A DNA stretch of 64,000 bases, taken from Idiomarina ramblicola. Lineage in GTDB: Bacteria; Pseudomonadota; Gammaproteobacteria; Enterobacterales; Alteromonadaceae. Below, piece by piece: positions 1-9,152 of this stretch. The translations under genes were made by a program, and so were the position numbers. Position 1 is the first letter of the stretch. Each line of letters opens with the position of its first letter. A model generated the notes under the pieces. It was not told the DNA's origin. It saw nothing but the letters and a program-made list of their open reading frames with translations, and searched no databases. The DNA lies in the NCBI RefSeq assembly GCF_003987255.1, contig NZ_PIQC01000001.1, forward strand, positions 62,001-126,000, in the 5' to 3' direction.

Positions 1-1632
1 ATTGGTTTCCATTGCTGATACAGCAGCTTTTGAACCTTGTTGTAAGCGTGAAATTTTCTGCCGAATTTCTTCTGTCGACTTGCTGGTGCGCTGAGATAGT
101 GTACGTACTTCATCGGCAACGACAGCGAAACCTCGTCCGGCTTCACCCGCGCGGGCAGATTCTATTGCGGCGTTTAGCGCCAATAAATTGGTTTGTTCGG
201 AAATGCCCTCTATGGTGTCAATGACAGTCACGATACTGGCGACTTCGTCAGCCAATTCCTCCACAGAACGAGCCGCTGTCTGCATCGAACCGGATAACTC
301 TTCCATCGTAGCGACCGCTTGTTGCAACTGTTGCTGATTCTGAGAGGTGGTCTCACGCGAGTCACTGGCATGACTTGCCGTCTGATTCGCATTTTCAGCG
401 ATCTCTCTGACCGTTGTTTCCATCTCATTCATGGCAACGGCGACTTGATCGGTTTTGTTTTCCTGCTCGGCCGATAGGTTATCAATTTGCAGCATGGATT
501 TATCGATACCTTGCACTTTCTCGTTGACTTCGTAAGCGGTATTTCGAACATGCGTTATGATGCTGCCTAAATTGGCTACGAATGCGTTAAAGCCTTTTGC
601 TAAATCGCCAACTTCGTCATTGCTCTCGATATCGAGCCGTTGGGTTAAGTCACCTCCCTCGTTTGACATTCTATTGAGGTTATTAGCAACGTACTTGATT
701 GGCCGGACGATACGGCGTGCATAAAACCAACTGGCGATAACGAAACCTAAACCAATGATAAAGCTGATGATGACTATTGCGGTCACTGTCTGATTCAAGC
801 CTGAATACAACTCTGCTTCCGGTAGCTCAATCACGATTCGCCAATCACTATTTGGAAGGTAGGTACTGGCAACGATTAAATCTTCCCCGCTTTGGCTGGT
901 GTAATCAATTTCAACTTCACTGTTGTTCAGGAGCTTACTCGCAACCTCGCTGCCAACTTCTGTTGATAATTGGCGAAAGTCAGATAGGCGCGGGTGGATT
1001 TGGATACGGCCCTCTGCATCAACGAGATAGGCCACGCCGCTTTCTCCGACATTAAAATCAGCAATCGCATTCTGCAATGCCTCCAGGCTTTGTCCTATAC
1101 CGCCGACCCCAAGCGTGCGACCGTTATCGCTAATACGGACGTTGACAAATACGGTCGGTGTACCGGATTGCTCATCAACGTCAAAATTCAGCTCTTGATC
1201 AATATTACTTTTTGCAAAGTCGAAAAACCAATCATCTCTTTTTTCATCGGGAGAAACGGTTTTAAAGAAACCATCAGCCGTATAGTAATTGTTACTTTCT
1301 GCACTAACGGTAAATGCAGCAGCGGCATTTCTCTGTTTATAGATACGGTTAAGATAGCGAGTGATCTCACTTTGGACGGAGGCAGATTCGTCACTTTTGA
1401 GAGCGTCAATTAAGTACTGGTTATTGGCGAGCTCTTGCGAAACTAACATAGGTGTCGCTATAAGTTGACCGACTTCCCCGCGAATTTCACCCAAGGTAGC
1501 AGGCAACTCTTGCTTGGTTACGCGCTCTTCTATTAAAGAACGCATCATAAAAGTTGATACACCCATGGCTATGGCAAGTAATGTCGTTAATGCGATAGCC
1601 ATACTCAGAGTTAGTTTGTTTTGTAAATTCAT
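1..1632 (-). CDS. Methyl-accepting chemotaxis protein, C-terminus beyond the left edge
   Basis: A transmembrane chemoreceptor that senses a periplasmic ligand and controls the CheA kinase. It reads from ATG at 1630-1632 and is still open at base 1, giving 544 visible codons. In order: a TM segment at about residues 7-29, a periplasmic sensor region to about 270 that looks like a dCache (double-Cache) domain, a second TM at about 273-293, a HAMP domain, then the cytoplasmic signalling coiled coil. The hairpin tip is clear at about residues 476-493 ([19 protein letters not shown], usually IEAARAGE). The ligand cannot be read from sequence, although dCache receptors often bind amino acids. Only the last stretch of the signalling domain is cut off. 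It is divergent from the Fic-like gene. Confidence 0.93.
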   Translation of the reverse strand, partial: MNLQNKLTLSMAIALTTLLAIAMGVSTFMMRSLIEERVTKQELPATLGEIRGEVGQLIATPMLVSQELANNQYLIDALKSDESASVQSEITRYLNRIYKQRNAAAAFTVSAESNNYYTADGFFKTVSPDEKRDDWFFDFAKSNIDQELNFDVDEQSGTPTVFVNVRISDNGRTLGVGGIGQSLEALQNAIADFNVGESGVAYLVDAEGRIQIHPRLSDFRQLSTEVGSEVASKLLNNSEVEIDYTSQSGEDLIVASTYLPNSDWRIVIELPEAELYSGLNQTVTAIVIISFIIGLGFVIASWFYARRIVRPIKYVANNLNRMSNEGGDLTQRLDIESNDEVGDLAKGFNAFVANLGSIITHVRNTAYEVNEKVQGIDKSMLQIDNLSAEQENKTDQVAVAMNEMETTVREIAENANQTASHASDSRETTSQNQQQLQQAVATMEELSGSMQTAARSVEELADEVASIVTVIDTIEGISEQTNLLALNAAIESARAGEAGRGFAVVADEVRTLSQRTSKSTEEIRQKISRLQQGSKAAVSAMETN

Positions 1633-1729
1633 GGCAGCCTCAAATAGTTACCCGAGCGCTTATATATACGTTAAGCTGATAAATGTTGTATCGGCTAAAA
1701 GCCTACAAATATTAGAACAAATAACGGAG

Positions 1730-1747
1730 AGTAACCACGAGGTTACT
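1730..1747 (+). promoter_or_regulatory. Perfect hairpin or dyad over the fic-like ribosome-binding site
   Basis: AGTAACC (1730-1736), loop ACGA (1737-1740), GGTTACT (1741-1747): a perfect 7-bp inverted repeat. The best Shine-Dalgarno match to the ATG at 1755, GAGG at 1739-1742, lies in the loop and start of the 3' arm. It could be an operator or an RNA hairpin limiting translation. The function is inferred only. Confidence 0.4.
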
Positions 1748-1754
1748 GATAAAC

Positions 1755-2810
1755 ATGGCAGCACCTGATTACTTGATTACCAGTCGATGCGTTAATTTAG
1801 TGGCGCAAATTAGTACCGACTTCGGACGTTGGTTGGCGTTTTTAGAATCTGATAGCAACGATCTAGCAGACTTTAAAGAACAGCAGATGCCGCTAAAGGT
1901 TCTTGCATCGGTCGGTTTTGAGGAACAGCCGAAGCAACTACAAAAAATTCGTTTAGAAGATGCCTATAAAAAGCTAATGGAATGGCGATTTGACTCGGAA
2001 AATGATTTAAAGAATGCCCACCAGTTAATATGTGCAGCGGTAACACCAAGTGCGGGAAGTTATAGAGCGACTGGGATGGGAGTCTATCGAAATAACAAAC
2101 TTGTTCATATGACAGCACCAGCAGGTCAAGCTGGGAAATCAGTCAGGGCATTACTTACTTGGTTAGAGCAAAGCGACGAACACCCTTTACTAAAAGCCGC
2201 CATTTTTCTTCAGCAGTTTGAGTTTATCCAACCGTTCTCTGTTGCAAACGGTTGTGTAGGCCGACTTTGGTTTAGCCTTATTTTAGCAGAATGGCATCCG
2301 GCTATCGCCTGGTTAAGTTTTGAAGAAGCTTTTAAGGTCAATAAAGATGAGTATCTTGATTGCTTAAGACGTTCAATCAGCGACAACGACAGAGTGCCGC
2401 TGGTGGAGTTTATTCTACAGTGTCTGCAATTGACTATTTCGCGAACACTGGAAGATGAAAAGGGCAAAGCCAGACCGTATGGAGAAGAAACTTACTCTGC
2501 TACTTTAATCAATGAGCCGCCGGGCGGTTCGGATAAAAGTTCGCTGTTTGGTTCGGTTAACGGTTCGGATAAAACCGGGTATTCTGGTGTCAGCACGAGA
2601 AACATGGTTCTGAGGCTATTAAATGAACAACCTGAGTGGAGCGCAGCCAGAGTCGCCGAAGTACTGAATATTTCATCGCGGGCGGTAGAAAAGCACATTT
2701 CAAAATTGAAGGAGAAAGGTCTGCTAATTCGAAAAGGCTCTGCCAGAGGAGGTTACTGGAGAGTAACAAGTGAAATAGAAGAGCAGCTTAGCTTGCCAGA
2801 GTGGCGTTAG
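1755..2810 (+). CDS. Fic-fold protein with degenerate active site and C-terminal winged helix
   Basis: A 351-residue protein. The middle (about residues 95-235) has the Fic fold, beginning with a G-x-Y-R element and followed by the expected helices. The catalytic motif, normally HPFx(D/E)GNGRxGR, reads QPFSVANGCVGR at residues 159-170. The catalytic His is Gln159, the acidic residue is Val163, the first Gly is Ala164 and the phosphate-binding Arg is Cys167. Known Fic enzymes need this His and Arg to transfer AMP, so it is predicted inactive. Residues about 285-345 form a winged helix-turn-helix, suggesting DNA binding. The frame is intact and the gene is not visibly decaying. No antitoxin gene lies beside it. 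A regulatory role is inferred. Confidence 0.85.
   Translation: MAAPDYLITSRCVNLVAQISTDFGRWLAFLESDSNDLADFKEQQMPLKVLASVGFEEQPKQLQKIRLEDAYKKLMEWRFDSENDLKNAHQLICAAVTPSAGSYRATGMGVYRNNKLVHMTAPAGQAGKSVRALLTWLEQSDEHPLLKAAIFLQQFEFIQPFSVANGCVGRLWFSLILAEWHPAIAWLSFEEAFKVNKDEYLDCLRRSISDNDRVPLVEFILQCLQLTISRTLEDEKGKARPYGEETYSATLINEPPGGSDKSSLFGSVNGSDKTGYSGVSTRNMVLRLLNEQPEWSAARVAEVLNISSRAVEKHISKLKEKGLLIRKGSARGGYWRVTSEIEEQLSLPEWR
2752..2767. repeat. Inverted repeat inside the 3' end of the fic-like gene
   Basis: GTTACT (2752-2757), GGAG, AGTAAC (2762-2767). It carries the same GTTACT/AGTAAC arms as the dyad before the gene, in the opposite arrangement. It lies in coding sequence and may be chance. Confidence 0.3.
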
Positions 2811-2835
2811 AGAAAACGTTGAGGTTAAGAAGAAT

Positions 2836-2912
2836 TGGTCGGCGTGAGAGGATTTGAACCTCCGACCCCTGACACCCCATGACAGTGCGCTACCAAGCTG
2901 CGCCACACGCCG
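2836..2912 (-). tRNA. tRNA-Pro (anticodon GGG)
   Basis: A 77-nt cloverleaf on the minus strand with acceptor arms CGGCGTG/CACGCCG, encoded CCA, and T-loop TTCAAAT. The anticodon loop ATGGGGT gives GGG, reading CCC and CCU codons. The T-T mismatch in the anticodon stem is also present in the E. coli GGG prolyl tRNA as I recall it. It lies between the fic-like gene and yejM, on the strand of yejM. Confidence 0.96.
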
Positions 2913-2998
2913 ACCGAGGACTGCTATGTTACTGGATTAGCCCGAATTAGCAAGCAGGAACACGCTTTAAGACGCTTAACTGCTGCTATTTTCAACAA

Positions 2999-4633
2999 TT
3001 ACTCGTTTCCTTCAGTGCTACTGAAGCGTTTTAAATCTTTCAGTGCATCAATAAGCACGGGAACAGGCGGCTCTGCTTGTTTCTTTAATTCAAAATCTGC
3101 ACTGCTGTACACACTAAACTGACCGCTATTGTCTAAGATGGTAATCTCTTTTTCGTCGTAAATGACAATGTATGGGCTGTAAGTTTCAACCAGCGGCCAG
3201 CGACGTTTAAGCGTCTGCAAATTCTCGCCATTGGTATAGTTCTTATGAGACCCTGCGCAAGAGATTCGGCTTTGAAGCATGGTCGGGACGATATCCATGA
3301 GCCCGGCAATCGGTTGATCTGCTAGTTGATACTCTCGTTGCCAAAGCGGGACTTGCATGTTTTCCAGAGCAAACTGCTTATTTCCTAATAACTCATCACT
3401 TTGTGCCGGAGATAAGGAGGTCAGCAATAGTTGATGCTGTGCGGTTTGTTCAAGCACCTTATTTAAAGCCGAAATGTCATTTTCAGTGATTAGAACAATA
3501 TTAATTTGGTTTTGGCTGCTGCCACTAAATTCAGTTAGATTCTGGCTGTTCCAGTCACGACTAAATTGATTCAGGCTTAACTCATCTTCCCAGTTTTCAC
3601 TGTGATACCAGCGCACATCAAAGTTAAAGTCATTAAGCGGTTTAAGATAGGCTGGTTTTAACTGCTGACGTTCAATAGACTCCTGATAAAAATCAGGAAG
3701 ACCATAAAGAACTTGAAATAGCCCGCCATCACGGCTTGGGTGAGCCAACAGTTGAAGTTTGGTTCTCTCAAGTTGGTGCTCACTGGCTAATGCTTTCAAT
3801 TCTCGTTGAATTGTTGTGCTGACACGGTCAAATAAAATAAGCGTAGTCGATGGCTGTGAGTCTGTTTTTGAACACAATAAAGGTTGCTGCGGATACTTAA
3901 GTTTTATCTGGTCGGTAGCCATGAGCATCTGCTGCCTTGCCTGGTAGCTTTCAACGTCAATCACCCCATGCTTTGCCATTAATGTTTTGGCTGTTGTGGG
4001 GTAGGACACAGGAAACATGTCGTCTTGCTGTGTAATTGGATCATACAGTACAGCATCAGCCCAAACGTGAAGACTGTGACTTACGAAAAAGCATAAAACG
4101 AAAATGCTGGTAGCGGGCGCTCCGATTTTTCGATGTTGTAAGTCTTCAAGGCGTTTCCAGGCTAAGTTTGCAAGGACCAGTTGTACCCCAACGATTAATA
4201 GAAAGCCTAGCAGAATGGCAGAAACGATGACGAAACTGGCACCGGTGAACACAGCTTCCGCATCACGGGTCATTTGAGCCAAAGAATAGGTGTTTAAGTG
4301 ATACCCGTACTGACGGAAAAACAGGGCATCTGCGATAAGCGCTATAAGACCAAAAGAGGTTATTAGGGCGGCAAATCCCCTAAGTATTTTGGAGTAAGGC
4401 ACAACCAGACAGAATGGGAAGATTAAAATAATAAAGAACACAAAAGGCAGAAACGCGAAATGACCAATCCAACTGATTAGCATGTAAATATTGCCAATAG
4501 CTGTTGGTGGCTTAGGGGCTGCCTCAATATATAAAAGACCAATAAACAAGCAAAGGATGATATTGGCAAAGGTAAACCAATGTCCCCAGCTTATTAATCG
4601 GGCAATTTTATCTCTACGTTGGTACTTTCCCAT
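2999..4633 (-). CDS. yejM: YejM/PbgA-like inner-membrane protein (DUF3413 plus sulfatase-like domain)
   Basis: A 544-residue homologue of YejM (PbgA/LapC). In enterobacteria this protein senses periplasmic LPS and restrains LpxC degradation through LapB. Five hydrophobic segments fill roughly residues 10-200 and match the DUF3413 membrane region. The rest is a periplasmic alkaline-phosphatase-fold domain, recognisable by a short R-x-G-x-F-x-x-x-Y-G-L element after a Ser-Arg pair. The usual metal-binding aspartates and nucleophilic Thr of active sulfatases are not apparent, in line with the family being non-catalytic. It is shorter than the roughly 586-residue E. coli protein. It is divergent from yejK; these genes are also neighbours in E. 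coli but arranged differently. Confidence 0.85.
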   Translation of the reverse strand: MGKYQRRDKIARLISWGHWFTFANIILCLFIGLLYIEAAPKPPTAIGNIYMLISWIGHFAFLPFVFFIILIFPFCLVVPYSKILRGFAALITSFGLIALIADALFFRQYGYHLNTYSLAQMTRDAEAVFTGASFVIVSAILLGFLLIVGVQLVLANLAWKRLEDLQHRKIGAPATSIFVLCFFVSHSLHVWADAVLYDPITQQDDMFPVSYPTTAKTLMAKHGVIDVESYQARQQMLMATDQIKLKYPQQPLLCSKTDSQPSTTLILFDRVSTTIQRELKALASEHQLERTKLQLLAHPSRDGGLFQVLYGLPDFYQESIERQQLKPAYLKPLNDFNFDVRWYHSENWEDELSLNQFSRDWNSQNLTEFSGSSQNQINIVLITENDISALNKVLEQTAQHQLLLTSLSPAQSDELLGNKQFALENMQVPLWQREYQLADQPIAGLMDIVPTMLQSRISCAGSHKNYTNGENLQTLKRRWPLVETYSPYIVIYDEKEITILDNSGQFSVYSSADFELKKQAEPPVPVLIDALKDLKRFSSTEGNE

Positions 4634-4647
4634 CGTCCGTCAGTCCC

Positions 4648-4673
4648 GTGTTACAATGTCGATATAGTAACAC
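4648..4673. promoter_or_regulatory. Dyad GTGTTAC-N12-GTAACAC in the yejM/yejK divergent promoter region
   Basis: Perfect 7-bp arms at 4648-4654 and 4667-4673. The left arm overlaps a plus-strand -10-like TACAAT (4652-4657). The right arm overlaps a minus-strand -10-like TACTAT (4664-4669). This is suited to coordinate control of both genes, but the regulator is unknown. Confidence 0.4.
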
Positions 4674-4700
4674 AGCAAAACAGCAAGGATAGTCCCCGTT

Positions 4701-5744
4701 ATGCAATTGCGGATAGAAGAAAGCATTATTCACCAGTTTTATCAGAATGACGGGCAGGTCGGTCTGCGACTGGCTCCCTCAGCGTTAACCGAAGATGATC
4801 AGTTGCATGACTTGTTAGTCGAACTGACAGACGTTTATACCAGTAAACCTGCGAAAGGTTACGCCAGTTTCCTTAAAGATGATGAAGAGGGTGACCCAAG
4901 CCCGTTTCCGGAACAATTGAGCTCCTGGTATGATGGACAGCTGGAGTTTGTGGAGTTTAGTCAGCAATCAGCGAAGTTACTACTGGAAGAACTGCAGAAC
5001 TACAATCTATTAGAAGCCGGTTTTTTGCTCGTAACGCGCTATCAGCATATCAGTACCGAGTACCTGCTGGTGTGTTTTCTACCGGTAAAAGAAGGCGTGA
5101 CAATAAACCCTGACCTGGCGGTTGATCGTTCTTCCCAATTGGATATTACCAAAGTTCAGCTAGCGGCTCGTATCGACTTAACTGAATGGAAAACATCGCC
5201 AGAAAGCGAAAGATACATCTCTTTTATAAAGGGACGTGCTGGACGCAAAGTATCAGATTTCTTTCTTGATTTTCTGGGGTGTACTGAGCGCTTAAATTCA
5301 AAGGCTCATACTCAACAGCTGGTTGACTCGGTTCAGGAGTATGCAAAGCAATCGGAATTGGAAAATGAACAAAGGCAAGCCTTAAATAAAGCAGCCTATG
5401 ACTATTGTGATGATCAGTGGAAGCAGGGCGATACAGTTAAAATTAAAGATCTTTCGGAACAGTTTGCGGAACAATACCCAGTAGAAAAAAGCTTTGAAAG
5501 TTTCTCTAAAGATTTTGCGGAACAGAACTCACGTGAGCTGGTTGATGATTTTCCGGCAGATAAATCAACGTTACGTAAGTTAGTTAAGTTTCAGGGGCAG
5601 GGTGGCGGCGTGAGTGTCGGTTTTGATCACACAGCGCTTGGTGAACGAGTACACTACGACCCGGCGACCGATACTCTGACAATTAACGGAACGCCACCAA
5701 ATTTACGTGATCAATTACGGCGTTATTTTGGTATAGATAGTTAG
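4701..5744 (+). CDS. yejK: Nucleoid-associated protein YejK (NdpA family)
   Basis: A 347-residue member of the 37-kDa nucleoid-associated protein family (E. coli YejK is 335 residues). These proteins co-purify with the nucleoid, and YejK has been linked to topoisomerase IV and gyrase. The sequence is acidic and soluble with no TM segment. Family features include the N-terminal start followed by a charged stretch, a central GRAGRKVSDFF element near residues 178-188, and a C-terminal LRDQL segment. It is monocistronic: the terminator at 5765-5789 follows directly and yejM is divergent. Confidence 0.93.
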   Translation: MQLRIEESIIHQFYQNDGQVGLRLAPSALTEDDQLHDLLVELTDVYTSKPAKGYASFLKDDEEGDPSPFPEQLSSWYDGQLEFVEFSQQSAKLLLEELQNYNLLEAGFLLVTRYQHISTEYLLVCFLPVKEGVTINPDLAVDRSSQLDITKVQLAARIDLTEWKTSPESERYISFIKGRAGRKVSDFFLDFLGCTERLNSKAHTQQLVDSVQEYAKQSELENEQRQALNKAAYDYCDDQWKQGDTVKIKDLSEQFAEQYPVEKSFESFSKDFAEQNSRELVDDFPADKSTLRKLVKFQGQGGGVSVGFDHTALGERVHYDPATDTLTINGTPPNLRDQLRRYFGIDS

Positions 5745-5764
5745 TTGAAGTGATTAAGTGAATT

Positions 5765-5789
5765 AAAACGCCGGGCGAACCGGCGTTTT
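5765..5789. terminator. Bidirectional terminator between yejK and cspD
   Basis: The stem AAAACGCCGG/CCGGCGTTTT with loop GCGAA gives a four-U tail in both directions, serving the convergent yejK and cspD. Confidence 0.85.
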
Positions 5790-5821
5790 GAAAGCACTTA
5801 AATTGTTTGGTTGAGCCGGTA

Positions 5822-6037
5822 TTATTTATCGGCAGCACCGGGAACAATGTTGTTGGCATGCAAACCTTTAGGGCCTTCTTCGAGTTCAAACTCCACAGGC
5901 TGCCCTGCTTTAAGTGTGCGATAGCCTTCCATCTCAATGGTTGAATAGTGGGCGAAAATATCACCCTCGCGGTCCTCGCTTTCGATAAAGCCGAAGCCCT
6001 TCGAATTATTGAACCATTTGACTTTTCCGGTAGCCAT
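5822..6037 (-). CDS. cspD: Cold-shock-domain protein, CspD type
   Basis: A 71-residue single cold-shock domain, an OB-fold binding single-stranded nucleic acid. RNP1 (KGFGFI, residues 14-19) and RNP2 (DIFAHYS, about 26-32) are present. CspD in E. coli is a stationary-phase inhibitor of replication. The name is preferred over other Csp paralogues because it is divergent from clpS, the exact cspD position in enterobacteria. RNP2 has FAHYS rather than FVHFS, as in CspD proteins. Confidence 0.93.
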   Translation of the reverse strand: MATGKVKWFNNSKGFGFIESEDREGDIFAHYSTIEMEGYRTLKAGQPVEFELEEGPKGLHANNIVPGAADK

Positions 6038-6250
6038 ACTTCTACATCCTTCTTCTGCAACAGATAGTTTATTATTATTAGGTGCTTTGGCTTGAAAATT
6101 AGCCGATTTAGCACCATGTTTAACTCTAGGTGACGTGAGTGATTAGTCAAGCCCTAAAGTTCAAAAAATAATCTACATTGTTAATATTTTGGTTGTTTTT
6201 TTCCATTTTCGCGCAAATTTAAAACTATTATTATGGCAGGTTGTTAATAA

Positions 6251-6559
6251 ATGAGTCAGTTTGACCACCAGCACCTTAGTGATACAGAGGAAAAGCAGGA
6301 GCTCAAGCCACCATCCATGTATAAAGTCATCATCAATAACGATGATTACACCCCCATGGATTTTGTGATTGAAGTGTTAATGAGATTTTTTAAAATGGAT
6401 CAGGAGCGCGCCACGGACACCATGTTACAGGTGCATTATAAAGGGAAGGCCGTTTGCGGTGTTTATTCTGCGGAAATCGCCGAAACTAAAGTCGTACAGG
6501 TAAACCAATACGCTCGGGAGAATCAGCATCCATTGTTGTGTACCATGGAGCAAGAATAA
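6251..6559 (+). CDS. clpS: ATP-dependent Clp protease adaptor ClpS
   Basis: A 102-residue adaptor that binds N-terminal Leu, Phe, Tyr or Trp of substrates and passes them to ClpAP. The recognition core is intact: PPSMYKVI followed by NNDDYTPM (the Asn-Asp pair that holds the alpha-amino group), then [11 protein letters not shown] with its His, and AETK near the ClpA contact. It lies 27 bases upstream of clpA, forming the clpSA operon. Confidence 0.97.
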   Translation: MSQFDHQHLSDTEEKQELKPPSMYKVIINNDDYTPMDFVIEVLMRFFKMDQERATDTMLQVHYKGKAVCGVYSAEIAETKVVQVNQYARENQHPLLCTMEQE

Positions 6560-6586
6560 TCCGAGTTGGCTGGTAAGGAGTGGTCT

Positions 6587-8857
6587 ATGTTGAATAAAGC
6601 CCTTGAATTAACGCTAAACGATGCGTTTCGGCTAGCGCGCGAACGTAATCATGAATTGATGACAGTTGAACATTTGTTGGTTGCATTGCTGGATAACCCA
6701 GATGCATCCGAAGCGCTTAGAGCTTGCGGGGCGAACTTTCAACAGTTGAAAGAAGAACTGCTGAGTTATATCGATCGCAGTACACCGTTATTTGGTCCGG
6801 ACGAAGAAAATCCTGACACTCAGCCAACACTCGGTTTTCAGAGAGTGTTGCAGCGCGCAGTATTTCACGTTCAGTCATCGGGTAACGCCGAGGTGACTGG
6901 CGCGAATGTGCTGGTTGCCATTTTTAGTGAGCAAGAATCTCAAGCTGTTTATCTATTAAATAAAAACGATATCACTCGTCTGGATATCGTGAATTTCATT
7001 TCTCATGGCATTTCTCGCATTGACGATGATGAACCCCTTGACGAAGAAATGGCGGAAGAAGAGACAATAAAAGGTGGTGAAGAGCAACAAAGCTATCTGC
7101 AGCGCTTTTGTGCCAACCTTAATGTACAGGCGAAAGAAGGCAAGATCGATCCGTTAATAGGACGTGATTTTGAGCTGGAGCGCTGCGCCCAAATTCTTTG
7201 CCGTCGTCGTAAAAATAACCCGCTGTTAGTCGGGGAAGCAGGTGTGGGCAAAACAGCCATTGCTGAAGGCTTAGCTTATCGAATTGTTAAAGGTGAAGTT
7301 CCCGAAATTTTAGCCGACGCGACCATCTATTCACTGGACATGGGTGACCTGCTGGCGGGCACAAAATACCGGGGCGACTTCGAGAAACGCTTTAAAATGC
7401 TTTTGAAAGAGCTCCAGGAAAAAGAGCACGCGATTCTCTTTATTGATGAAATTCATACCATTATCGGTGCCGGCGCTGCTAGTGGTGGCGTTTTAGATGC
7501 CTCTAACTTAATAAAACCTTTGCTTTCAAGTGGTCAGTTAAAATGCATTGGCTCAACCACTTATAATGAATTTAAAAATGTCTTTGAGAAAGACAGAGCA
7601 CTGGTTCGTCGTTTTCAGAAAGTGGACGTGGTTGAACCTTCCGTAGAAGACACTACGAAAATATTAATGGGCCTTAAAGAGCGATACGAGAGTCATCATG
7701 GTATCCGCTACACGCAGCCGGCTATTAAAGCTGCGGCAGAGCTCTCTGCTAAATACATTAATGAACGACACTTACCGGATAAGGCTATTGATGTAATGGA
7801 TGAAGCTGGTGCCTCTCAACGTCTGCTGCCACCGTCAAAGCGCCGTAAGACGGTTGGTGTGTCGGATATCGAGACTATTATCGCTAAAATAGCCCGTATT
7901 CCTGAACAGTCGGTTTCACAGTCTGATCAAGACTTACTGAAGCAGCTTGATCGAAACCTGAAAATGGTGGTGTTTGGTCAGGATGAGGCGATTGATAAAC
8001 TCACTGCGGCAATTCGCTTGTCGCGTTCAGGTCTGGCCAATGAAAATCAGCCAATTGGTTCATTCATTTTTGCCGGACCAACAGGTGTGGGTAAAACAGA
8101 GGTAACGCAGCAGTTGGCGAAAGCCATGGGCATTGAGCTGGTACGCTTCGATATGTCGGAGTACATGGAGCGTCATGCTGTTAGCCGTTTAATTGGTGCA
8201 CCTCCAGGGTATGTTGGCTATGAGCAGGGCGGTTTATTAACCGACGCTGTTATTAAACAACCGCACTGTGTGCTGCTGTTGGATGAGCTTGAGAAGGCCC
8301 ACAGCGATGTCTTTAACATTCTGCTGCAAGTGATGGATAATGGAACGTTAACGGATAACAACGGCCGTAAAGCGGACTTTCGTAACGTGATTATTGTTAT
8401 GACAACGAATGCGGGTGTACGCGAAACCGTACGTAAATCCATTGGCTTTAAGCAGCAGGATCACAGCTTCGATGCGCTGGCAGAAATTAATAACATTTTC
8501 ACGCCGGAGTTCCGTAATCGCCTGGATGGCATTGTGTGGTTCAACCACCTGACACCAGAAGTGCTGGAGCAAGTCGTTGATAAATTTGTCTGCGAGTTAC
8601 AGGCTCAGTTGGATAAGAAAGGCGTATCGCTTGAGGTTGACCCATCGGCTCATTCCTGGATAGCCACAAAAGGCTATGACAAAGAAATGGGGGCTCGTCC
8701 AATGAGTCGTGTTATTCAGGAGCATCTGAAGAAAACTTTAGCGAACGAGATTTTATTTGGAAAGTTAGCCCGTGGTGGCAGCGTAAAAGTTAGCGCTGAT
8801 GATAACGACGGATTACGATTTGACTACGACAGTAAGAACGAAACCGTTGAAGGTTAG
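6587..8857 (+). CDS. clpA: ATP-dependent Clp protease ATPase subunit ClpA
   Basis: The AAA+ unfoldase of ClpAP, 756 residues from the chosen ATG (E. coli 758). That ATG has TAAGGAG at 6573-6579 before it and gives the expected MLN start; an in-frame TTG at 6566 would add seven residues and is less likely. Order: N-domain binding ClpS (1-140), AAA1 with Walker A GEAGVGKT near residue 216, AAA2 with Walker A GPTGVGKT near 498 and [10 protein letters not shown] downstream, then an IGF loop in RKSIGFK that docks on ClpP. clpP itself is not in the window. Confidence 0.97.
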   Translation: MLNKALELTLNDAFRLARERNHELMTVEHLLVALLDNPDASEALRACGANFQQLKEELLSYIDRSTPLFGPDEENPDTQPTLGFQRVLQRAVFHVQSSGNAEVTGANVLVAIFSEQESQAVYLLNKNDITRLDIVNFISHGISRIDDDEPLDEEMAEEETIKGGEEQQSYLQRFCANLNVQAKEGKIDPLIGRDFELERCAQILCRRRKNNPLLVGEAGVGKTAIAEGLAYRIVKGEVPEILADATIYSLDMGDLLAGTKYRGDFEKRFKMLLKELQEKEHAILFIDEIHTIIGAGAASGGVLDASNLIKPLLSSGQLKCIGSTTYNEFKNVFEKDRALVRRFQKVDVVEPSVEDTTKILMGLKERYESHHGIRYTQPAIKAAAELSAKYINERHLPDKAIDVMDEAGASQRLLPPSKRRKTVGVSDIETIIAKIARIPEQSVSQSDQDLLKQLDRNLKMVVFGQDEAIDKLTAAIRLSRSGLANENQPIGSFIFAGPTGVGKTEVTQQLAKAMGIELVRFDMSEYMERHAVSRLIGAPPGYVGYEQGGLLTDAVIKQPHCVLLLDELEKAHSDVFNILLQVMDNGTLTDNNGRKADFRNVIIVMTTNAGVRETVRKSIGFKQQDHSFDALAEINNIFTPEFRNRLDGIVWFNHLTPEVLEQVVDKFVCELQAQLDKKGVSLEVDPSAHSWIATKGYDKEMGARPMSRVIQEHLKKTLANEILFGKLARGGSVKVSADDNDGLRFDYDSKNETVEG

Positions 8858-8873
8858 ACCTTTGCCAGAAATG

Positions 8874-8909
8874 AAAAAACCGGCCTGATTAATCAGGCCG
8901 GTTTTTTTT
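8874..8909. terminator. Bidirectional terminator between clpA and infA
   Basis: A perfect 11-bp stem, CCGGCCTGATT (8880-8890) and AATCAGGCCGG (8891-8901), with an A-run before and eight T after. It is strong in the clpA direction and, with six U, also serves the infA operon on the minus strand. Confidence 0.93.
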
Positions 8910-8924
8910 AATCCTCAGTGCGGA

Positions 8925-9152
<228 letters not shown>

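Noticed and set aside
1755-2810. Fic toxin-antitoxin module
   Set aside because: No small antitoxin gene lies beside it, and the active-site motif is destroyed.
2836-2912. tRNA-Pro as an island attachment site
   Set aside because: No integrase and no repeated tRNA end were found nearby; the neighbours look chromosomal.
5683-6150. Minus-strand frame of 155 codons over cspD
   Set aside because: It covers cspD in another frame and the yejK 3' end, and has no family likeness.
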